The notes beneath the pieces were generated by a model. The model saw only the letters and a list, made by a program, of their open reading frames with translations. It made no database searches and was not told the DNA's origin. The translations under genes were made by a program, and so were the position numbers. Of a stretch of 64,000 bases of DNA, positions 19,411 through 28,900 are shown in pieces. Source of the stretch: Lutimonas halocynthiae (GTDB lineage Bacteria > Bacteroidota > Bacteroidia > Flavobacteriales > Flavobacteriaceae); the NCBI RefSeq assembly GCF_030409835.1, contig NZ_JAUFQO010000004.1, positions 1-64,000 of the forward strand. Direction: 5' to 3'. Numbering within the stretch: position 1 is the first letter of the stretch; each line of letters begins with the position of its first letter.

Positions 19411-20490
19411 ATGGAACATTTTATTGTATCAGCCCGTAAATACCGACCACAGGTATTTAGCGATGTCGTAGGCCAACAGGCTATTACGAATACGCTGGAG
19501 AATGCGATAAAAAATAACCATTTAGCTCAAGCCTTACTTTTTACCGGTCCTCGTGGAGTTGGTAAAACAACCTGTGCCAGAATTCTTGCGAAAAGGATCA
19601 ATCAGGAAAGTATGGAAAATGCTATAGAGGATGAAGACTTTGCATTTAACATCTTTGAATTGGATGCTGCTTCAAATAATTCAGTAGACGATATAAGAAC
19701 CCTAACCGATCAGGTAAGAATTCCACCACAAACAGGAAAATTTAAAGTTTATATTATTGATGAGGTACATATGTTATCTCAGTCTGCTTTCAATGCCTTT
19801 TTAAAAACTTTAGAAGAGCCACCGGCGCATGCCATCTTTATACTTGCAACAACTGAAAAGCACAAGATCATTCCTACAATTTTATCAAGGTGTCAAATTT
19901 TTGATTTCAAACGTATTGGCGTTTTAGACATCAAAAATTATTTACATAAAATAGCCGAGGGTGAAAAAGTGGATGCCGAAGACGATGCCCTTCATATTAT
20001 TGCGCAGAAAGCTGACGGTGCATTAAGAGATGCCTTATCAATATTTGACCGCGTAGTGAGCTTTTCAGGATCTGAACTCACGCGAAAAGCAGTGTCGGAT
20101 AATCTGAATGTACTTGATCATGATGTTTATTTTCAAGTGACTGATTTACTTTTGGATAATAATATTCCACAAGTGCTGATTAGTCTGAATAATATAATGA
20201 CCAAAGGATTTGAAGGACACCATTTTATTATAGGCCTCGCTTCTCATTTTCGAGACCTGCTGGTGGCAAAAGATGCCGCCACTATTGAATTACTGGAAGT
20301 AGGTGATTCTGCAAAAAAGCTCTACCTGGAGCAATCTAAAAAATCAGACCTAAGGTTCTTGATGCGAGCCATTGATATCGCGAATGACTGCGATCTCAAT
20401 TTTAAAAGCAGTAAGAATCAACGCCTGCTAGTTGAACTGACCTTAATGAAAATCGCCTCCATCACATTTGATGGCAAAAAAAAAATCTAA
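19411..20490 (+). CDS. dnaX: DNA polymerase III gamma subunit (dnaX, 0-frame product)
   Basis: DnaX is the clamp-loader ATPase of the replisome. From ATG 19411 (MEHFIVSARKYRP) the frame gives 359 residues: Walker A GPRGVGKTT, DEVH Walker B, sensor 1, SRC finger (LSRCQIFDF) and the collar region. The zinc-binding cysteines of classical DnaX are absent, and a short acidic linker replaces them. The frame stops two codons after a run of ten A (20476-20485). The tau-specific region continues in the +1 frame, so this frame alone corresponds to gamma. Whether the split is programmed slippage or a sequencing error cannot be decided from the sequence alone. Confidence 0.92.
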   Translation: MEHFIVSARKYRPQVFSDVVGQQAITNTLENAIKNNHLAQALLFTGPRGVGKTTCARILAKRINQESMENAIEDEDFAFNIFELDAASNNSVDDIRTLTDQVRIPPQTGKFKVYIIDEVHMLSQSAFNAFLKTLEEPPAHAIFILATTEKHKIIPTILSRCQIFDFKRIGVLDIKNYLHKIAEGEKVDAEDDALHIIAQKADGALRDALSIFDRVVSFSGSELTRKAVSDNLNVLDHDVYFQVTDLLLDNNIPQVLISLNNIMTKGFEGHHFIIGLASHFRDLLVAKDAATIELLEVGDSAKKLYLEQSKKSDLRFLMRAIDIANDCDLNFKSSKNQRLLVELTLMKIASITFDGKKKI

Positions 20491-21163
20491 AAGGTTCATA
20501 GTCCCTTCTTTTCACTTTCTAACTACGCATCCAGCGGCAAAAACAGCAGTTGAACAAAAAACTGAACTGCCACAACAAAAAGAAATTCGAGTTCAGCCAA
20601 GCAGTAAACCAAGTCCAGAAAATCCTGTAAGACCAACTCAAACTCCAGCCAAAGAAATTAGCAAGCCCAAACCTATAGATCTAAAAAATTCGGGTCGAAG
20701 AAATTCAGCGCTTTCTTTATCAAGCTTAAAAAGAAACAAAGAAGAAGCAGCCAATTTTAAAAAGGGCCAAGAGCAAACAACAGACACCAAAAATCAGGCT
20801 AAAGACCCGTTTACGGAAGCGGTATTCCTAGAAGTCTGGAATACCTATGTTGAAGACCTTCATCAAAAAGGAGAAAAAATATTGGCCTCAATTCTTAAGG
20901 CTGATTCTCCGAAATTACAAGGTCACATGATACATGTTGCTTATCCTAACGAGCTGATGAAAGTCGAACTTTTAAAAGTGCGGCCGAGGGTATTGCGATA
21001 CATAAGAGAAAAACTTAATAATTACGAAGTAGATTTCGTGATTACAGTTAATGAAGACAATACAAAACGCTTTGCCTATACCCCTCAGGAAAAATACGAA
21101 TTGCTCAAAGAGAAAAACAAAGTTATCGCGCTGCTTAGAAAAAAATTCAACCTTGAGCTCTAG
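20471..21163 (+). CDS. dnaX: tau-specific C-terminal region of dnaX (shifted frame)
   Basis: This 230-codon frame overlaps the end of the gamma frame and is shifted by +1. It has a low-complexity Lys/Pro/Gln-rich linker (about residues 20-100), then a folded C-terminal part (DPFTEAVFLEVWNTYVEDL through FAYTPQEKYELLKEKN) like the tail of full-length DnaX in related bacteria. Losing one A from the A10 run, or gaining two, would join it to gamma as a tau of about 583 residues. An ATG at 20471 just before the run could also start it separately. In tau this region would bind the polymerase core and helicase. Confidence 0.75.
   Translation: MAKKKSKRFIVPSFHFLTTHPAAKTAVEQKTELPQQKEIRVQPSSKPSPENPVRPTQTPAKEISKPKPIDLKNSGRRNSALSLSSLKRNKEEAANFKKGQEQTTDTKNQAKDPFTEAVFLEVWNTYVEDLHQKGEKILASILKADSPKLQGHMIHVAYPNELMKVELLKVRPRVLRYIREKLNNYEVDFVITVNEDNTKRFAYTPQEKYELLKEKNKVIALLRKKFNLEL
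20476..20485 (+). promoter_or_regulatory. A10 homopolymer, candidate dnaX slippage site
   Basis: Ten consecutive A residues sit exactly where the gamma and tau frames of dnaX meet. The 0-frame reads GGC AAA AAA AAA ATC TAA and stops. The +1 frame reads through into tau. A-runs or A-AAA-AAG sites in dnaX are known slippage or frameshift signals in Thermus and E. coli. Confidence 0.6.
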
Positions 21164-21164
21164 A

Positions 21165-23366
21165 CTAACCTTTTACTGTCAGTCTTAAGACAGAACAAGC
21201 TGAACTATCAGCAAACTTATCCTTATTCTTACCAAGTAGAACATTTTGCCAATTTCCTTTTTCAGGAGTACCAATGATCAATAAATCATATTCAGCTGAG
21301 ATGGAAGAAATGGTTTCAATAGGTTTTTTAGCGCGTTTGACGATGACCGTTGATTGAGTTGCAGACTTTGTTAACAGCTTAGTTGAAGCCTCTTCAATCG
21401 TCTTCATATCCGTCTTAGACATATTATCAGGAACCACGTGTAAAAGCGTAAGCGAAGCACCATAAAATTGGCAGACTCTATCTGCGATGGCAACAAAATT
21501 CTTGTCCTTTCTTCCGGGTCTTAAGGCCATGACAACCTTACTAATATAGCGAACGCCATTATCCCTGAAAAGGGCAACATCAGAATTCACATGGTCTACA
21601 AACCAACCTATAGGATTTCTAACCAATAGACCCTTATGAGCTCGTGCATCCCAGCCCATCACCATCCAGTCTGCATGCGTCTGATCACTTAATTCCTGAA
21701 TCGTTTCAGATAAGTCATGTGTAACGACCGCTTCAAAATCAATCTTAACTTTTCTGGCTGTAGCTAAGAGTGACACTCTGCGCGCAAGAGAGTGAATATT
21801 AGGATTGTCCTCCATCACTGCATCAAGAAAAGTTTGATTTGGAACTTCTGTTATATTGACTGCTTGTGTTACCTCCTTCTTATTCAAGGCGGCCCCAATC
21901 TCAATGAGCATTTCAGGTGATTTTTCATTTCCTAACAAAGGAATAACAACTCCGGCGTCAGAAGCTATCTCACCATCGAGAACGGCTTTATTAATCTTGG
22001 TCATATCTATGGGCTCCCTGCCTTCAAACCTATTCTTTTTGTACAACAAATAGAGCGCTGGTCGATGACCATACTTTCTTAAGATTCCTGTTCTTGCCGT
22101 CTTCTTTCCAATTTTTAAATAAATCAAATAACCAAGAATCACTATCGTCAAAATAGCCAATAATGGAATCAGTCCTAAAAATATCAGGAGTATAATCCCT
22201 GATACAATACCAAAAATATGAACAAAAGGATAAAGTGGAGATTTATAACTTGGATTATACCATTGGGCGGAAGTTTCTCTTAGAATGATAACACAAAAAT
22301 TAACCGAGACAAACATCATGACCATAAAAGCGCTTGCCAGCTTTGCAATCTTAACCACATCGAGAAACAGAATGACCAAGGTCATCGTAATACAAGTAAC
22401 AATGATCGAAGCCACCGGAGTCAGATATTTGGGGTGTATTTTTCCCATAAAATCTGGTAACAGTTTATCCATTGCCATGGCAAAAGGGAATCGTGAAGCA
22501 GCAAGCACACCTGAATTGGCCATAGATATCAAAGTAATAACACCTATAAAAGCAGCTAGATACCCAATAGTCGAACCACCTTGGATGGTAGCGATCGTAT
22601 AAATTGGGTGCAAATCAGTTGATAATTGTTCCATCGGGATATTTCCCACTAGCGCAAAAGCCACAAATACATAAATAAGGGTCATAATAAATAAGGACAG
22701 AATCATCGCCCTTGGCAAATTTTTACTGGGATTTTTTATTTCACCAGCTATGGCAGCCACTTTGGTAACGCCTGCATAAGAAATATAAACAAAGGCAACT
22801 GTTGAAACCAGTCCCATTTTACCATCAGTATAAAAAGGATCCAGTAAATCTGGGTCAATATTTGGCAATCCAAAAATAAGCACCAAGCTTAGTGTTACTA
22901 ATGAAATACTGACAATTACTATTTGTACCTTCCCTACTTTCTTTACTCCAAAAATATTCAGAAGCAGGATTATTCCCAAAAAGAAAATAGCTACATACTG
23001 GGAAAAGCCATTAGAGGCATTGGCTAAAACCGATAAATAAGCGCCAAAACCAACCAAAGCAAACGCACTTTTAAGTAATAATGACAACCATAAACCAATT
23101 CCAGCTATTGTTCCAAATATAGGCCCAAAAGCCCTTTCTATATATAGATAAGTACCTCCTGAGGAAGGCATGGCTGTAGCAAGTTCTGATTTTGATAAGG
23201 TAGCAGGTAAAATACATATTGCTGCAAGCAAGTATGCCAGCCAAATAGAAGAACCAGTCTTAGCAGCAGCTATTCCGGGTAACACAAAAATACCACTGCC
23301 GAGCATACCTCCAATGCTTATAGCAATGACAGAGGTTAAACTCAAACTTCGTTCTAACTTCTTCAA
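21165..23366 (-). CDS. APC-superfamily amino acid permease with C-terminal universal stress domains
   Basis: This 733-residue protein has about 12 hydrophobic segments in residues 10-425. They begin with the APC signature GGMLGSGIFVLPG, the unwound TM1 of amino acid/polyamine exchangers. From about residue 445 it is soluble and holds two universal-stress-protein-like domains. The last one ends in a nucleotide-loop-like stretch (IIGTPEKGNWQNVLLG). The substrate is unknown. The cytoplasmic domains may bind ATP/AMP and tune transport. It converges with the dnaX tau frame, with one base between the stop codons, and diverges from miaE. Confidence 0.85.
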   Translation of the reverse strand: MKKLERSLSLTSVIAISIGGMLGSGIFVLPGIAAAKTGSSIWLAYLLAAICILPATLSKSELATAMPSSGGTYLYIERAFGPIFGTIAGIGLWLSLLLKSAFALVGFGAYLSVLANASNGFSQYVAIFFLGIILLLNIFGVKKVGKVQIVIVSISLVTLSLVLIFGLPNIDPDLLDPFYTDGKMGLVSTVAFVYISYAGVTKVAAIAGEIKNPSKNLPRAMILSLFIMTLIYVFVAFALVGNIPMEQLSTDLHPIYTIATIQGGSTIGYLAAFIGVITLISMANSGVLAASRFPFAMAMDKLLPDFMGKIHPKYLTPVASIIVTCITMTLVILFLDVVKIAKLASAFMVMMFVSVNFCVIILRETSAQWYNPSYKSPLYPFVHIFGIVSGIILLIFLGLIPLLAILTIVILGYLIYLKIGKKTARTGILRKYGHRPALYLLYKKNRFEGREPIDMTKINKAVLDGEIASDAGVVIPLLGNEKSPEMLIEIGAALNKKEVTQAVNITEVPNQTFLDAVMEDNPNIHSLARRVSLLATARKVKIDFEAVVTHDLSETIQELSDQTHADWMVMGWDARAHKGLLVRNPIGWFVDHVNSDVALFRDNGVRYISKVVMALRPGRKDKNFVAIADRVCQFYGASLTLLHVVPDNMSKTDMKTIEEASTKLLTKSATQSTVIVKRAKKPIETISSISAEYDLLIIGTPEKGNWQNVLLGKNKDKFADSSACSVLRLTVKG

Positions 23367-23430
23367 TTTTCCAAATTTTATCTAAAATAACCTTTTTCTG
23401 AGAACTACCCAATGCGTCTCGCATTCATAT

Positions 23431-23451
23431 CAAATTTAAATTCTAAATTTG
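23431..23451. promoter_or_regulatory. palindromic bidirectional -7 region between permease and miaE
   Basis: CAAATTTA (23431-23438), five bases, then TAAATTTG (23444-23451). The left half read on the minus strand and the right half read on the plus strand are both exact TAnnTTTG boxes, pointing at the permease (ATG 23366) and at miaE (ATG 23492). Only one polymerase is likely to fit at a time. No -33 TTG is clear for either. Confidence 0.5.
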
Positions 23452-23491
23452 CTGACATAATTATCCGTCAGGGAATTCAATAAAATAAATT

Positions 23492-24073
23492 ATGTTAGGA
23501 TTGAAATTCGAAACAGCCACCTCATGGGTTGATATAGCTAAAAGTGGTTTAGAGCAAGTACTTACTGATCATGCTTTTGCTGAGCAAAAAGCAGCTTCAA
23601 ATGCAGTATCTATTATTATCAATTATTCTGAGGAAACCAAATTGGTTCAGGCCATGAGCGATATCGCGATTGAAGAAATGGAACACTTCAAAATGGTGCA
23701 TGATTTCATGGTGGCCAGAGGTATGGTTTTAGGAAGAGAACAAAAAAATGATTACGCCAAACACCTGCATTCATTTTTCATAAAGACACATGACAGAACA
23801 GATGCTTTGATTCAACGGTTGCTAATTGCCGCATTGATCGAAGCCCGAAGTTGTGAAAGGTTCAAAGTCTTTTCTGAAAACATTGAAGATGAAGAACTAG
23901 CTGCTTTTTACCAAGAACTTATGGTTTCAGAAGCCAACCATTATACGGTATTTCTCGGTTTTGCCAGGGCCTATCAAGACAGAGCCATTGTAGATAAAAA
24001 ATGGGATGGATTACTGGCCTACGAAGCTGAATTTATGAAAAACCGGGGCAAAACGGCAAGAGTGCATGGTTAA
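23492..24073 (+). CDS. miaE: tRNA-(ms2io6A37) hydroxylase
   Basis: MiaE is a diiron oxygenase that hydroxylates the isopentenyl group of ms2i6A at position 37 of tRNA. The 193-residue protein is a ferritin-like four-helix bundle. Its iron-ligand motifs are EEMEH in helix 2, EARSCERF in helix 3 and EANHYTVF in helix 4. Length and motifs match the family. It is divergent from the permease gene and converges with the DUF4870 gene, with 3 bp between stops. Confidence 0.88.
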   Translation: MLGLKFETATSWVDIAKSGLEQVLTDHAFAEQKAASNAVSIIINYSEETKLVQAMSDIAIEEMEHFKMVHDFMVARGMVLGREQKNDYAKHLHSFFIKTHDRTDALIQRLLIAALIEARSCERFKVFSENIEDEELAAFYQELMVSEANHYTVFLGFARAYQDRAIVDKKWDGLLAYEAEFMKNRGKTARVHG

Positions 24074-24076
24074 GCA

Positions 24077-24421
24077 CTATGCTATAAATTTAATGGATAA
24101 CGGATAATGTGGTGTTTCACCATTATTTACTTTGATGGCGTTGATTACCGGAAACACCAGGCACAATATTCCAATGGCAATTAATCCTAAAAAGCCTAAA
24201 CCAATCAAAAGAATTAAAGGAACACAAATTAAGGCGTATAAAAACATACTCAATTGAAAATTGATAATGCCTTTACCTTGTTCATCCATGTCATAGATTT
24301 CATCCTTTTTAGTTATCCAAATAACCAATGGAACGATAAATCCTCCAAAACCTGTGATCAGGTCAAGTAATTGACTAAGATGTGTTAACATTAAGGTTTG
24401 CCTGTCTTCTCTCATTTTCAT
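24077..24421 (-). CDS. DUF4870 (Tic20-like) membrane protein
   Basis: This 114-residue protein has three hydrophobic segments (about 22-36, 55-72 and 73-93) and the family pattern of a short N-terminal His/Leu helix (LTHLSQLLDLITGFGGFIVPLVIW) and INFQLS before the second segment. It belongs to the DUF4870/Tic20-like small membrane proteins of unknown function. It is apparently transcribed alone. Confidence 0.8.
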   Translation of the reverse strand: MKMREDRQTLMLTHLSQLLDLITGFGGFIVPLVIWITKKDEIYDMDEQGKGIINFQLSMFLYALICVPLILLIGLGFLGLIAIGILCLVFPVINAIKVNNGETPHYPLSIKFIA

Positions 24422-24481
24422 GTTTTATTATTTGACGTATAGTTGACAAAAATGTTACAATGAAATCATCTCAAATGTGCG

Positions 24482-24489
24482 TACCTTTG
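24482..24489 (+). promoter_or_regulatory. -7 promoter box of mnmE
   Basis: TACCTTTG is an exact TAnnTTTG, 24 nt before ATG 24514. No TTG is found at the usual -33 distance. Confidence 0.55.
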
Positions 24490-24513
24490 CCAAAATATTT
24501 GAGATAATACGTT

Positions 24514-25920
24514 ATGAATCAACCAGGTTTAGGAATTAAAAACGATACCATAATTGCCCTCGCCACTTCATTTGGTGTAGGAGCTATCGCCGTTATCCGA
24601 TTATCAGGACCAACCTCTATAGATTTGGTCAGTGATTTTTTTAAACCCAGAGGAAAAGATAAATCCTTACAAACGGTCGCCTCGCATACAGTTCATTTAG
24701 GCCATATTATGGATAGCGATAGAATCATTGATGAATCTTTGGTTACTGTTTTTAAGACGCCACATTCATACACTGGTGAAAACGTTGTTGAGATATCATG
24801 CCATGGTTCAGCATATATCCAACAGGAAATATTACAATTATTCTTACAAAATGGCGCAAGACATGCTGAAGCCGGAGAGTTTACGCTAAGAGCTTTTCTC
24901 AATGGCAAAATGGATTTAAGCCAGGCCGAAGCTGTAGCGGATGTCATCGCTTCTGATTCTCAGAGTTCTCATAGTATTGCCATGCAACAAATGCGTGGCG
25001 GTTTTTCAAATGAAATTGCGGCTTTAAGAGCTGAATTATTGGATTTTGCTTCATTAATTGAATTGGAATTAGATTTTTCTGAAGAGGATGTAGAGTTTGC
25101 CGATAGAACAGCTTTCCAGGAATTGATCAACAAGATTACCAATGTGATCAAAAGACTCATCGATTCGTTTGCTCTTGGAAATGTTTTAAAAAATGGAATT
25201 CCTGTAGCCATTGTCGGCGAACCGAATGTGGGAAAATCAACCTTACTCAATGCACTTCTTAATGAAGAAAAAGCGATTGTAAGTGACATTGCCGGAACAA
25301 CACGTGATGCCATTGAGGATGAGATTGCCTTACAAGGCGTAACCTATCGTTTTATAGATACGGCAGGTATTCGCGACACCAAAGATGTGATTGAAAATAT
25401 TGGGATAAAAAAGACCTTTGAAAATATTGAAAAAGCACAGTTGGTGCTCCATTTAATAGATGCAAGCAGAGAATTCGACTTGACAGGATTGTCTAAAGAA
25501 GCACAAGAACTTCAGGAAAAATATCCTAAAAAAAAGATATTGACACTTATCAATAAGTCCGACACTTTAAATGAATCCCAACAACTTGAAGTACAAGCGA
25601 ACCAACCAAATTGGATCCTTATCTCCGCCAAGCATAAAACAGGTTTGGATAATTTACTAGAGCATTTAGTGCAACTGGTCAATACCGGTTCATTGAGCAA
25701 TCAACAAACGGTGGTTAGTAATTCACGGCATTTTGAAGCGCTGAACAAAGCTTTCATTGCCTTAAGCGAAGTACAAAAAGGAATGGATCAAAACATTTCA
25801 AGTGACCTTATGGCCATCGACATTCGTCAAGCCTTGTATCATCTGGGAGAGATCACCGGTGAGATCACCACTGATGATTTATTGGGCAATATTTTTGCTA
25901 ATTTCTGTATCGGGAAGTAA
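24514..25920 (+). CDS. mnmE: tRNA uridine-5-carboxymethylaminomethyl modification GTPase
   Basis: MnmE (TrmE), with MnmG, modifies the wobble uridine of certain tRNAs using methylene-THF and GTP. The 468-residue protein has the N-terminal folate-binding domain (about 8-125), a helical domain, an inserted G domain with GEPNVGKSTL (G1), DTAG (G3) and NKSD (G4), and the invariant C-terminal Cys motif FCIGK. It is complete and apparently monocistronic. mnmG is not in the window. Confidence 0.95.
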   Translation: MNQPGLGIKNDTIIALATSFGVGAIAVIRLSGPTSIDLVSDFFKPRGKDKSLQTVASHTVHLGHIMDSDRIIDESLVTVFKTPHSYTGENVVEISCHGSAYIQQEILQLFLQNGARHAEAGEFTLRAFLNGKMDLSQAEAVADVIASDSQSSHSIAMQQMRGGFSNEIAALRAELLDFASLIELELDFSEEDVEFADRTAFQELINKITNVIKRLIDSFALGNVLKNGIPVAIVGEPNVGKSTLLNALLNEEKAIVSDIAGTTRDAIEDEIALQGVTYRFIDTAGIRDTKDVIENIGIKKTFENIEKAQLVLHLIDASREFDLTGLSKEAQELQEKYPKKKILTLINKSDTLNESQQLEVQANQPNWILISAKHKTGLDNLLEHLVQLVNTGSLSNQQTVVSNSRHFEALNKAFIALSEVQKGMDQNISSDLMAIDIRQALYHLGEITGEITTDDLLGNIFANFCIGK

Positions 25921-25994
25921 GGACCCAAAACTGGCAATTGCTAAATCTCTAAAAAACATCATCCAATTCTTTATTATATTATCCTATTAATTTT

Positions 25995-28900
25995 TCATTG
26001 TTTGATTAATCTTCTTATTGTTGAACCTCTTTCTGAGTATATTTTTATAATGTAGGTTCCTTTAGATAAATTAAATGTTTGAATATGCTCAAATTCGGAA
26101 TCAATTTCGTTAATTTTAATTCCTAAGTAAGAGTATATTATAACTTTTTCAATAAGAATGTTTTCTGATTTAATAGTCAAAGTATTATAAACAGGGTTAG
26201 GGTAAAACTTAATAGATTTATCCAATTTTTCATCTTCAACGCCAAGAGCCTGAGAAGCTGAACATCCTTTTGTGTTGACCATTTCTCCTTCTGATGTATC
26301 AGGACAAGTATCTATGTTATTCATCACGCCATCATTATCATCATCTTTTTGTGAATCAGCACAACCATATGAATCTACAGTTTCTCCTTCAGGTGAATCA
26401 GAACAAGAATCTAGATTATTCATCACACCGTCATTGTCATCATCTTTTTGAGATTCAGAACAACCTATATCATCTACAGTTTCACCTTCAGGTGTTTCAA
26501 CGCAAGTATCCACGTTATTCATTATGCCGTCATTGTCGTCGTCCTTTTGAGAATCTGAACAACCTGATTCATCTACAGTTTCTCCTTCCGGAGTATCAGC
26601 ACAAATGTCCAGAATATTCATCACGCCATCATTGTCATCATCCTTTTGAGATTCTGAACAACCTATGTCATCCACGGATTCCCCTTCTGGTGTGTCAGCG
26701 CAAGTATCCAAGTTATTCATTATACCGTCATTGTCATCATCCTTTTGGGATGCTGAACAACCTGTTTCATCTACGGTTTCGCCATTAGGAGTATGATCAC
26801 ATGTATCCAGGTTATTCATTATACCGTCATTGTCATCATCCTTTTGGGACTCTGAACAACCTGTGTCATCCACGGATTCTCCTTCTGGAGTATCAGCACA
26901 AATGTCCAGATTATTCATTATGCCGTCATTGTCATCATCCTTTTGGGACTCTGAACAGCCTGTGTCATCTACAGTTTCACCATTTGGAGTATCAGCACAA
27001 GTATCCGCGTCATTCATCACACCGTCATTGTCATCATCTTTTTGAGATTCCGAACAACCTGTGTCGTCAACAGTTTCACCTTCTGGTGTGTCAGCACAGT
27101 CATCCAGATTATTCATTACGCCGTCATTGTCATGATCTTTTTGAGATTCTGAGCAACCTGTTTCATCTACAGTTTCACCTTCTGGCGTATCAGCACAAAT
27201 GTCCAGATTATTCATCACGCCATCCTTGTCATCATCCTTTTGAGATTCTGAGCAACCTGTTTCATCGACAGTTTCACCTTCTGGTGTGTCAGCACAGTTA
27301 TCCAGATTATTCATTACGCCGTCATTATCATGATCTTTTTGAGATTCTGAACAGCCAGTATCATCTACAGTTTCACCTTCTGGCGTATCAGCACAAATGT
27401 CCAGATTATTCATCACGCCATCCTTGTCATCATCCTTTTGAAATTCTGAACAACCTGTTTCATCTACAGTTTCTCCCTCTGACGTATCAGCGCAATTATC
27501 AATGTTATTCATTACACCATCATTGTCATCATCCTTTTGTGATTCAGAACAACCTGTGTCGTCAACAGTTTCACCATTTGGAGTATCAGCACAAGTATCC
27601 GCGTCATTCATCACGCCGTCATTGTCATCATCTTTTTGAGATTCAGAACAACCTGTGTCGTCAACAGTTTCACCATTTGGAGTATCAGCACAAGTATCCG
27701 CGTCATTCATCACACCGTCATTGTCATCATCCTTTTGTGACTCAGAACAGCCTGTGTCATCTACAGTTTCACCTTCTGGTGTGTCAGCGCAAGTATCCTT
27801 ATCGTTCATAACACCATCTCTATCATCGTCATAATCTTCATTATAACATTTTTCAGAAAACTCCGTCCAGGAATCAACATCAGTCCAATTCTCTTCTGAA
27901 TAAGCTTTATCATCCACAGTGATGCAATACAAATTAGAATTCCCAAAACTTTGAAATCTGGATATATCCGTATTGTTTCCATTTTGCACATTTAAAATTG
28001 AAAGTTTTGAAAGATTAATAAAATATAATTCCTCCAGATTAGGGAATGAGGAAAGGTTCATGTACTCAATTGGCATCTCCCATAACGTAATACTTTTCAA
28101 TTTCTCATTTTTTGAAAAATCAATCTTAGAGAATTGGCCTCCTTGAATCGATATTTTTTCCAAATTAATATTGTTTGTTAGATTCAAATTATTCAAATAC
28201 CAGCCTTCTAGATACAATTCCTCTAGATTAATAAAATCTTCAATTCCAGTCATATCTTGAAGAATATAATCCCCTCCATAATAAAAGTCACTAACGACGC
28301 TTCCCAATCTCAATTCCTTAATTTCTTCAATCGCTTTAGTATACACATAATCGTCCATACGATTATCGTAACGAGCCAATCTAACCTCAAACAGATCGTC
28401 AGGAACATAGGTTAATTGAGACATTGCGCATCCATATCCGTCAACGACTAATCCAGAAGGAGTGTCCGGACATACATCAAGACTATTTACGACTCCATCT
28501 TTGTCATTATCTGAATAATCTCCAAAGCGCTCATCATAGCACGTTTCAGAATATTCTGAATTGTGGAAGCGTTCCCAATTTTCTTCTGACCATTGGGCAT
28601 TATCTACTTGAATGCATCCCAATTCAGTAGGAAAGAAAAAAAAACTCTCGATTGCCTGGTTGTTGCCATTTTTGAGGTTAAAAAATTCAATCGATACTAC
28701 TGTAAGTTCTATTCGTTTTAAATTCACATTATTGGAAAGGTCAAAAAAACGGAGTGCATCGGATTTTAACATTAAATCCGACATAACCAATTCTTCCAAT
28801 AAAATATTTTTTGATAAGTCAAGAGAAACTTCAATTGCATTACCAGAAATGGAGAGCTTTTTAAGGTTTTTAAAATTCTCAATCCCCGTAAAATCCTTTA

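Noticed and set aside
26294-27811. Two long plus-strand frames opposite the TSP3 array (26294-26788 and 26801-27811)
   Set aside because: They are His/Tyr/Leu-rich antisense readings of the 99-bp repeats; a repeat free of stops in one frame is free of stops along its length. No promoter or family supports them.
26253-27836. CRISPR array
   Set aside because: The 99-bp units are contiguous, in frame and coding, with no unique spacers and no cas genes nearby.
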